From Bacteroidales bacterium UBA1757 (GTDB lineage: Bacteria; Bacteroidota; Bacteroidia; Bacteroidales; UBA1402), in the NCBI GenBank assembly GCA_002315625.1, contig DCHH01000124.1:1-17817 (forward strand): 17,817 nt of DNA, read 5' to 3'. Positions 7,429-13,786 of the stretch are shown here, one piece after another. Each line of letters begins with the position of its first letter. The stretch's first letter is position 1. The notes under the pieces were generated by a model, which was given only the letters and a program-made list of their open reading frames with translations, was not told the origin of the DNA and ran no database searches. The translations under genes were made by a program, and so were the position numbers.

Positions 7429-9165
7429 ATGAAAACATTGAAATACAATATCCTTCTTGGCGCATTCATTGCTGTAGTGGCAATGAGCTCCTGCACCAAA
7501 TTCGACGACATGAACAAGAATCCGTATGCGCTTGAAGATGCTCCTTCATACTCATACGTGCATCCTATAGTTTTTAACACACAATATTCGCTTTGCAGCG
7601 TGTTCCGCAGCCTTACTGCCCATCTGATGCAGTATGCGGTATCCACCAGCTCGGAAGTGACTTCCCGTATTGTCGGCAACTATTCAGTTCCCGAGGCTAC
7701 AGACGACGATATCTGGACAAATCTATACCAGAGGTACGGCAATGCCGAGTCCATGTATGTCAAATCACTCACGGAAGACAATCCCGGCTCTACCGGTGTC
7801 GCTCTTGTCCTCAAGTCAATGCTGATTGAAATGATCACAGACACTTACGGCAACGTGCCTTTTACCGAGGCAGGTCAGATATCCCTTCCCGGCGCTCAGT
7901 TGAAATACACTACAAAGTATGAAGACCAGAGGGAAATCTATCGCGGCATCGTAAAAATGCTGGAAGAGGCCAATGACTGTTTCAACGATCCTACAGCCGA
8001 GAATATCAGCTCCATAGCTGACCGTATGTATGACGGCGACATTGACAAATGGCAGCGTTTCGGCAATGCCCTCTACCTCAGAACCCTTATGAGAATATCT
8101 CTGAAGGTGCAGGAAGAGAGCAACGGCATTTTCGTCTATGACACGACTGAAGGTCTTTCAATCAACGTGATTGACAAGATTGCCGAGCTCTACAGCTGCT
8201 TCGCATCCGGAACAGGTTACTATCCCATGATGAGAGGTCGTGTAGATGCCGCATCAGTCAGTTTCAATAAGTATAACGTTTACGAACAGACTCCTTTCTA
8301 TACGACGACAGGCGGTAACTGGAATGCGGTTTGCGCCTGCGAGACCATCGTGATGAGAATGCTCGACACCAAGGAGGCGGTTGACAAGAGTGGAACGACA
8401 TATCATGTCTATGTTCCGGTTTCCAGCGGCGGACATGTCCCGGATCCACGTTATGACGCATATTGGAGAAAGCCCCTCGGCGTGCCTAACCAGATGCTTG
8501 GTCCCGCCAAATCCAAGTTCTTTGAGGATCATATTTCAGCATCCGGCAACAGCCTTATAGGACGTATGCCCAATGGAGAAACCAATTCTACCATCACCGG
8601 AGAAATCTATGACGTCAAGAATGCGGACCATTACAATCTGTACAACTTCTCCGAGCAGCTTTTCCTCTTTGCAGAGGCTGGCGCCAGGGGCTGGGTTGCG
8701 TCAATCAGCGGTCTTGGAGCATATCTTGACTTGTTCAAGAAAGGCATCACCAACAGCATTCTCGAATGGAACCCTCACGTGACTGCGGACTCCGAGGAAG
8801 TGATAGAGTTCGTGAATTACATCGTCAACGGCGAGAAATTCAGTGGAGCGACCTTCAACTCAGGCAATGCCGTTGAGGCCATCCTTACTCAGAAGTGGGT
8901 TTCACTTTATTTTGTAGGTATCGAATCATGGTGCGAATACCGTCGTACCGGATATCCTCTCCTTCAGACAAACGGCCCCGCAGCCGAGAACAAGAACATT
9001 CTTCCTACCCGTCTGCGTTACCCCGCCGATGAGGCATATCGTAATGTGGAATACTTTCAAGAGGCTGTCAACGGCTGGCTTAAGGGAGAAAACAACATGA
9101 CAACAGACGTTTGGTGGGCGGACACTCAAGAAAGCCGCAGTATCAGACTTAAAGGGAGACAATAG
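7429..9165 (+). CDS. SusD/RagB-type (SusD-like_2) outer-membrane nutrient-binding lipoprotein
   Basis: 578 residues from ATG 7429. A signal peptide ends AMSSC (Cys22 lipidated), followed by TKFDDMNKNP with early acidic residues, consistent with surface display. Family landmarks are DTYGNVPFTEAGQ and KYTTKYEDQREIYRGIVKML, the helical repeat motif WQRFGNALYLRTLMRIS, and near the C-terminus ILTQKWVSLYFVGIESWCEY followed by RRTGYP. The pattern suits the SusD-like_2 branch better than classical SusD. It lids the SusC barrel and binds the ligand at the cell surface. Start choice: GGAGG at 7416-7420 is 8 nt from ATG 7429 but only 2 nt from the ATG at 7423, so the inner ATG fits better. This is one of the few clear Shine-Dalgarno sequences here. 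Confidence 0.95.
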   Translation: MKTLKYNILLGAFIAVVAMSSCTKFDDMNKNPYALEDAPSYSYVHPIVFNTQYSLCSVFRSLTAHLMQYAVSTSSEVTSRIVGNYSVPEATDDDIWTNLYQRYGNAESMYVKSLTEDNPGSTGVALVLKSMLIEMITDTYGNVPFTEAGQISLPGAQLKYTTKYEDQREIYRGIVKMLEEANDCFNDPTAENISSIADRMYDGDIDKWQRFGNALYLRTLMRISLKVQEESNGIFVYDTTEGLSINVIDKIAELYSCFASGTGYYPMMRGRVDAASVSFNKYNVYEQTPFYTTTGGNWNAVCACETIVMRMLDTKEAVDKSGTTYHVYVPVSSGGHVPDPRYDAYWRKPLGVPNQMLGPAKSKFFEDHISASGNSLIGRMPNGETNSTITGEIYDVKNADHYNLYNFSEQLFLFAEAGARGWVASISGLGAYLDLFKKGITNSILEWNPHVTADSEEVIEFVNYIVNGEKFSGATFNSGNAVEAILTQKWVSLYFVGIESWCEYRRTGYPLLQTNGPAAENKNILPTRLRYPADEAYRNVEYFQEAVNGWLKGENNMTTDVWWADTQESRSIRLKGRQ

Positions 9166-9167
9166 TT

Positions 9168-12092
9168 ATGAAATTGATTAGAATAATTCTTTGCATTGCC
9201 GCAACTGCTCTTGCCTTTGCTTCATGTCAGAAGAAAGAGCTCACAGAGCAGGAGAAAATGAACGAGCGCATTGCCGCGTCGAAGGTCATTGACGTGAAAT
9301 ACCAGATTCAGGGCACGGAGACGAAGTCCCTGGCTGTCAACTGCAAGCCTCATAACATTGAGGTCAAGGTGGACGTAAATGACAAAAACCTCCGCTGGAA
9401 CATCGAGTCCGACATGGCCTGGTGTGTAGTCAGGGAGGAAGAGCACAAGGGCCCCGGTTCCTTTACCATCGAGATTCCGGCGAATGAATCGTTCGAAGAA
9501 AGAGTCGATGCCACACTTACCTTCGTGGCAGGTTCATTCCGCGGTTTCCAGATGGTTGTGAAGCAGAATGCCAGCATTTTTCTTCTGAGCCAGCCTTGGT
9601 TCGTCGCAAATACGGCGGATACCACGTTTTCTGTCAATGTCACAGCTCCTAAGGATACAAGCTGGTCCATCGAATGTGACCCCTGGCTTGTGGCTTCAAA
9701 GGGCGGTGTCGTGCATGAGGATGAAGAACAGATTGTCACACAGGTCAATGTTGTAGTGAGCGCGAATGCCGATGCCGGACGTTATGGCAAGGTTGCCATA
9801 GTTTCTGACAAGACACAGGAATCTGCCGATATCCAAGTTACCCAAATGGGCAATGAATACAACTACGACACCCAAGGCAATATCTGGTTCGAAAAGACAG
9901 AGAGCGCCGTGGTCGAGTTCTTTGCGCCGTCCAAGACCATCAGCGAGTTCATTTGCCCCAAACAGATGAAATCAGAGGTCAGCGACGTCAATACCGAGAC
10001 TGTGAAAGTTACGCTGAAAGTCGAGCAGAACTATAACGACTGCTCTGAGATTCGTGTGACCGAGTCCAGCGCGTTGCTCAACAATCTTTCCGCATCCGAA
10101 GTAAAACTTCCTTCCATCAGTCAGGATTATGTCGCTGCAGGCGGCCTGATGACTCCCAAGGGTATGTTCAGGTTTGCGGAGGCGGTCGCTGCCGGAGAAG
10201 ACATTTCTCCCTGGCAGAAAGAGGGTGTTGTTGTCCAGCTTCAAGACATTGATATGGATGGCTACACCGGCTTCCCCGGAATAGGAACTGCCGAAAAGCC
10301 CTTCACAGGAACCTTCAATGGCAACAACTTCAGGATAAAGAATATCAAGAAGTCTCAAAGCGGACTCTTTACATACACCCAGAACGCAACAATCAAGAAT
10401 GTGGTTCTGGATGAAGGTTGTTCCCTGTATAATGGCAACACACTGACCGGTGAAGTGAACTTCGGCGGCATTGTATGCAAAGCAGTCGGCACGACGATTG
10501 ACAATTGCCAGTTCAATGGTTCAATCGAGTGCGGTGCTCAGACCGGAGGCGGCAGCAATATCTACTTCGGTGGCATTGCAGGCAGCTTCGACAAAGCTTC
10601 TGTAATCATCTCCAGCAAAGTCAACGGGACAATCATGGCTTCATCCGCCAATGGCAGCGCCGCGTCTTTGTATGTCGGCGGCATCGCAGGCAACGGCACG
10701 GGCTCCCTTACCAATTGTGAGTTCGCCGGCACTCTGGATGTGACATCAGGCATAAGCAATCTCTACCTCGGCGGAATTCTCGGATATCTTGCGGACGAAA
10801 CCGTTGTCGGCAACAATTCCGGACTCGGCACGATCGATTGCAGCGCAACAGCCGCTACGGAAGCTGTCGGAGGTATCTACGGTTTTATTCAGGAACCCGG
10901 CAGAAGCTTTGATTTTAGCACCGACAAGTCAGTGTCTATGAGCAATATAAATATCAAGACCTGGCGCGCCGCTACAGATACGCGTGTGTTTGTCGGAGGT
11001 TTTGTCGGACAGGTTGGCGATGCGGCAAGAATCGCTTTCAAGGGTTATGAAATCAGCAATAATATCATTCTTGACCACACGGTGGCACATTCTGCCGAAT
11101 ATGTTTGTGCAGGCGGCTTGATCGGTGGCTGTGACCCTGACGGAAGGTCTGCCGGCATTGTCTTGGACAATATATTGAACCGTGGTTACATCAAGTTCGA
11201 TTACAATGCGGCTACGGCCACTGTATCTCATGAATTTGCCGCAGGCATCGCAGGCTATCTCAACGGAACATGCCTGATAACCAATTGTTCTAATGAAGGT
11301 GACATAGGAGATGCAGTCAAGGCATCTTCCTGCTCAAAATCCAATGGATATTGCCAGGTTGTCGCCGGTATTGCAGCCAGCATCGAGGGCGGAAACGCTC
11401 TGGTGTCAAATTGCATCAACAATGCCAATGTCGTCAGCGTACACTATAATAACCAGCCGTACAATTATACTAAATCCGACTTTTATGCCTGCAATGCGCA
11501 GAGTGGTCTGATTGGAGTATTTGACTATCGCCCCGAGGTTTCAGGTGACACTATTGCAATCAAAAACTGCACGGTATCCGGTTATGTTCAGGGCTACCGC
11601 GGCATTACGGCAGGTGTAATCGGCTATGCCCCCAAGGCTGCGATTTCCGACTGCTCATGCACGATCACCATGGACGGCAGCAAGCTTGCCGGCATCAGCG
11701 GCGCGGCCAATGCCTCTGCATATAAGGGCGGAGTTGCAGGATGTCTGCTCAACTCAAAGATTTCCAATTGCGAATTCAAGGGCAATATCGCGGCTTCAAG
11801 CCCGGGTTCTGAGAAAGAAAATCCTGCCGGCATCCTTTCTGTGGATTACGGCGGAACCCAAATCTCAGGATGTGCAAGTTATTCGTCAATCACTGCGATT
11901 ACCGAGATAGCTGAAGGCGCTCATATCGGAGGACTTGTGGCCTTCAACACTGAAACTACAAGCGTCACGGATTGCAAATACGGCGGAAGTGTCGCAGGAA
12001 CAAAGATCAATGAAAATAATGTAGAAACTTTTGCGGTAGGCGTTCCCGGCGTTGGAACCGTATCCGGCATCAGTTATTGGAGCGGAAATTAA
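9168..12092 (+). CDS. BACON-domain and GLUG-repeat beta-helix surface lipoprotein
   Basis: 974 residues, starting 2 nt after the SusD-like stop; GGGAG at 9154-9158 may help initiation. A lipoprotein signal ends FASC (Cys20), then QKKELTEQ. Residues about 55-225 form two BACON-like beta domains (the second contains SWSIECDPWLVASKGG and closes ADIQVTQMG), known as glycan- or mucin-contact modules in Bacteroidota proteins. From about 327 a lead-in module (MFRFAEAVAAGEDISPW, VVQLQDIDMDG, FTGTFNGNNFRIKN) opens a long GLUG-type beta-helix of about 15 turns to near residue 945. The turns carry variants of GGIAG followed by an NC/DC turn. No catalytic motif was recognised. It likely binds ligand or scaffolds the phosphoesterase encoded next, because the same two modules are fused in the gene at 13787 (inference). 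Confidence 0.85.
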   Translation: MKLIRIILCIAATALAFASCQKKELTEQEKMNERIAASKVIDVKYQIQGTETKSLAVNCKPHNIEVKVDVNDKNLRWNIESDMAWCVVREEEHKGPGSFTIEIPANESFEERVDATLTFVAGSFRGFQMVVKQNASIFLLSQPWFVANTADTTFSVNVTAPKDTSWSIECDPWLVASKGGVVHEDEEQIVTQVNVVVSANADAGRYGKVAIVSDKTQESADIQVTQMGNEYNYDTQGNIWFEKTESAVVEFFAPSKTISEFICPKQMKSEVSDVNTETVKVTLKVEQNYNDCSEIRVTESSALLNNLSASEVKLPSISQDYVAAGGLMTPKGMFRFAEAVAAGEDISPWQKEGVVVQLQDIDMDGYTGFPGIGTAEKPFTGTFNGNNFRIKNIKKSQSGLFTYTQNATIKNVVLDEGCSLYNGNTLTGEVNFGGIVCKAVGTTIDNCQFNGSIECGAQTGGGSNIYFGGIAGSFDKASVIISSKVNGTIMASSANGSAASLYVGGIAGNGTGSLTNCEFAGTLDVTSGISNLYLGGILGYLADETVVGNNSGLGTIDCSATAATEAVGGIYGFIQEPGRSFDFSTDKSVSMSNINIKTWRAATDTRVFVGGFVGQVGDAARIAFKGYEISNNIILDHTVAHSAEYVCAGGLIGGCDPDGRSAGIVLDNILNRGYIKFDYNAATATVSHEFAAGIAGYLNGTCLITNCSNEGDIGDAVKASSCSKSNGYCQVVAGIAASIEGGNALVSNCINNANVVSVHYNNQPYNYTKSDFYACNAQSGLIGVFDYRPEVSGDTIAIKNCTVSGYVQGYRGITAGVIGYAPKAAISDCSCTITMDGSKLAGISGAANASAYKGGVAGCLLNSKISNCEFKGNIAASSPGSEKENPAGILSVDYGGTQISGCASYSSITAITEIAEGAHIGGLVAFNTETTSVTDCKYGGSVAGTKINENNVETFAVGVPGVGTVSGISYWSGN
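10461..12003 (+). repeat. Protein-level GLUG repeats in the BACON/GLUG lipoprotein
   Basis: About 15 degenerate repeats lie at residues 432-945, roughly every 30-45 residues. Examples of the conserved core are FGGIVCKAVG, FGGIAGSFD, YVGGIAGNG, YLGGILGYL, FVGGFVGQVG, CAGGLIGGC, FAAGIAGYL, ITAGVIGYA, YKGGVAGCL and HIGGLVAF. Each is usually followed by a turn such as NCQFNG, NCEFAG, NCSNEG, NCEFKG or DCKYGG. This is the GLUG motif pattern and predicts a right-handed beta-helix with Asn/Asp-Cys stacked at one corner. The repeats are diverged at DNA level and are not a simple tandem array. Confidence 0.85.
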
Positions 12093-12093
12093 A

Positions 12094-13785
12094 ATGAGAA
12101 AAATCCTGGTTTTAATATTGGGCTTGTCCGTTCTCGTTTCCTGTAACAAGGAACCGGGGACGGATGACCCGACTCCGGGCAAGGACACGGCTACGGTTAT
12201 GGGTACCGTGACAGGCTCTGACGGCCTGGCTCTGGAGAATGTGGTGGTTTCAGACGGCCATGTATGCACTGCTACCGACAAGGATGGCAAATATTCTTTG
12301 AAATCCTCCCTGAAGGATGTCGATTTCATTTTCGTATCGACTCCCAGCGGATATGCAGCCCCTGTGAAGGATGCGCTTCCGGTATTCTACCAGCGTTTTG
12401 ATGGCCTCAAGCCTGATGCCGACGGGAAATACAGAAACGTCAATTTCCTTCTTACTAAAATAGCCAATCCTAATCGCTACACTATTTTCATCGGTGCGGA
12501 TCCGCAGCCAAGAAGCAAAGGCGCCGGCTACGACAACTTCGGTTACCACAGTTTGGACTGCTGTAACGATCTGTATCGCGAACTTAAGGAAACGGCGGCG
12601 AAAATGTCTTCAAACACTATCTATGGCATTATGCTCGGAGATATTTGCCACAACAGCACGGCATTGTATCCTGGCTATAAGACCGGCATGTCGGCAAATG
12701 GTTTCCCGACCTATAATGTAATCGGCAACCACGATCATGATCTTTCAAAGGTTGGCGACAAGCCAAGTTCTGCAAAATTCGAGGAATATTTCGGTCCCGT
12801 GAACTGCTCGTTCAATCTCGGCGACATTCATTTCGTGCTTCTTGACAATATGATGATTACCAAGAATCCCAGGTCCACCAACAGCGGAGACGATCTTGCC
12901 GACGGCCTCAGGGACGACATTTGGGAGTGGCTCCAGAACGATTTGAGTTATGTGGAATCCTCCCGTCCTCTTATGATCTGCGTTCATTCGCCCATGTACA
13001 TGTGCAATGGTCAGACCATGAGGTCGCGTGGAGCCATAACATTTGACGGGGAAAAAGTCAATACTCACTATGCCGACGTGGACAATTTGATTGCAAAGCG
13101 CAGCGGCAAGGTCTATTATTGGGCCGGACATACCCACACCATGTATCATTATGTGGATGTCAACAATCCCAAGATTGAGTCTCATACAGTTTCGCGTTCA
13201 ACCGGCGAACTTTGGACAAATGAATATAACGCTTCTGGCACTCCGAGGGGCTTTGTGATTTTCGATTACGACAACGGCAAGGTCAAATGGAAATTCCACC
13301 CTATTCAGTATCAGAGCAGTGCGTGGGCAGGAGGAGCGACGACTCCGGCATACAATTACCGTCCATGGAATTTCACCAACGGCAAGGCCGTGATGAAAAA
13401 TGGCGGTGGAGACCTTACAGAGAGCTATCAGATGAATATCTATCCTCCGGGAACGTACGCCGAGAATGACGGCTTGGTCTATGTCGACATTTTCATGTTT
13501 GACGAACTTTGGAAGACTCCCACCTTCACTTGTAATGGCGTGACAAACAAGATGAAACGTGTCACCACTTCCAGCAAGTATTCATTCTATGACATGGGCA
13601 GCTATGAGGTGAGGGACTGGTACTACAATAATAACGCGACTCTCAAGGCGGAAGGTTATGCACCCTCCAAAACCGGCATTTACTCCATGTTCAGCGCATC
13701 GATTGGAAATAACACGCACGCGACGGGAACCGTGTCAGTAACGGACCGTTTCGGCAACACTTATACTTCATCAGTAACTTGGTAG
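12094..13785 (+). CDS. Calcineurin-like metallophosphoesterase lipoprotein (MetallophosN / Metallophos / MetallophosC architecture)
   Basis: 563 residues from ATG 12094, one base after the previous stop. An in-frame ATG at 12052 lies inside the upstream gene and would bury the signal peptide, so it is rejected. The lipoprotein signal ends VLVSC (Cys17), then NKEPGTDD. Residues about 32-110 form a transthyretin-like N-terminal domain (VMGTVTGSDGLALENVVVSD, TATDKDGKYSL). The phosphoesterase core carries the dimetal motifs GADPQ (Asp136), GDICHN (Asp183), GNHDHD (Asn212-His213-Asp214), CVHSPM (His298) and GHTH (His346, His348). From about 370 a C-terminal beta domain ends VTDRFGNTYTSSVTW. The family hydrolyses phosphomono- or diesters; the substrate is unknown. 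All metal-ligand motifs look intact, with Gln replacing the usual second His of motif I. It probably acts at the surface or in the periplasm. Confidence 0.92.
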   Translation: MRKILVLILGLSVLVSCNKEPGTDDPTPGKDTATVMGTVTGSDGLALENVVVSDGHVCTATDKDGKYSLKSSLKDVDFIFVSTPSGYAAPVKDALPVFYQRFDGLKPDADGKYRNVNFLLTKIANPNRYTIFIGADPQPRSKGAGYDNFGYHSLDCCNDLYRELKETAAKMSSNTIYGIMLGDICHNSTALYPGYKTGMSANGFPTYNVIGNHDHDLSKVGDKPSSAKFEEYFGPVNCSFNLGDIHFVLLDNMMITKNPRSTNSGDDLADGLRDDIWEWLQNDLSYVESSRPLMICVHSPMYMCNGQTMRSRGAITFDGEKVNTHYADVDNLIAKRSGKVYYWAGHTHTMYHYVDVNNPKIESHTVSRSTGELWTNEYNASGTPRGFVIFDYDNGKVKWKFHPIQYQSSAWAGGATTPAYNYRPWNFTNGKAVMKNGGGDLTESYQMNIYPPGTYAENDGLVYVDIFMFDELWKTPTFTCNGVTNKMKRVTTSSKYSFYDMGSYEVRDWYYNNNATLKAEGYAPSKTGIYSMFSASIGNNTHATGTVSVTDRFGNTYTSSVTW

Positions 13786-13786
13786 T

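Noticed and set aside
12052..12093. Extended start for the phosphoesterase lipoprotein at ATG 12052
   Set aside because: It would overlap the upstream gene and put 14 residues ahead of a perfect lipoprotein signal peptide; ATG 12094 is the better start.
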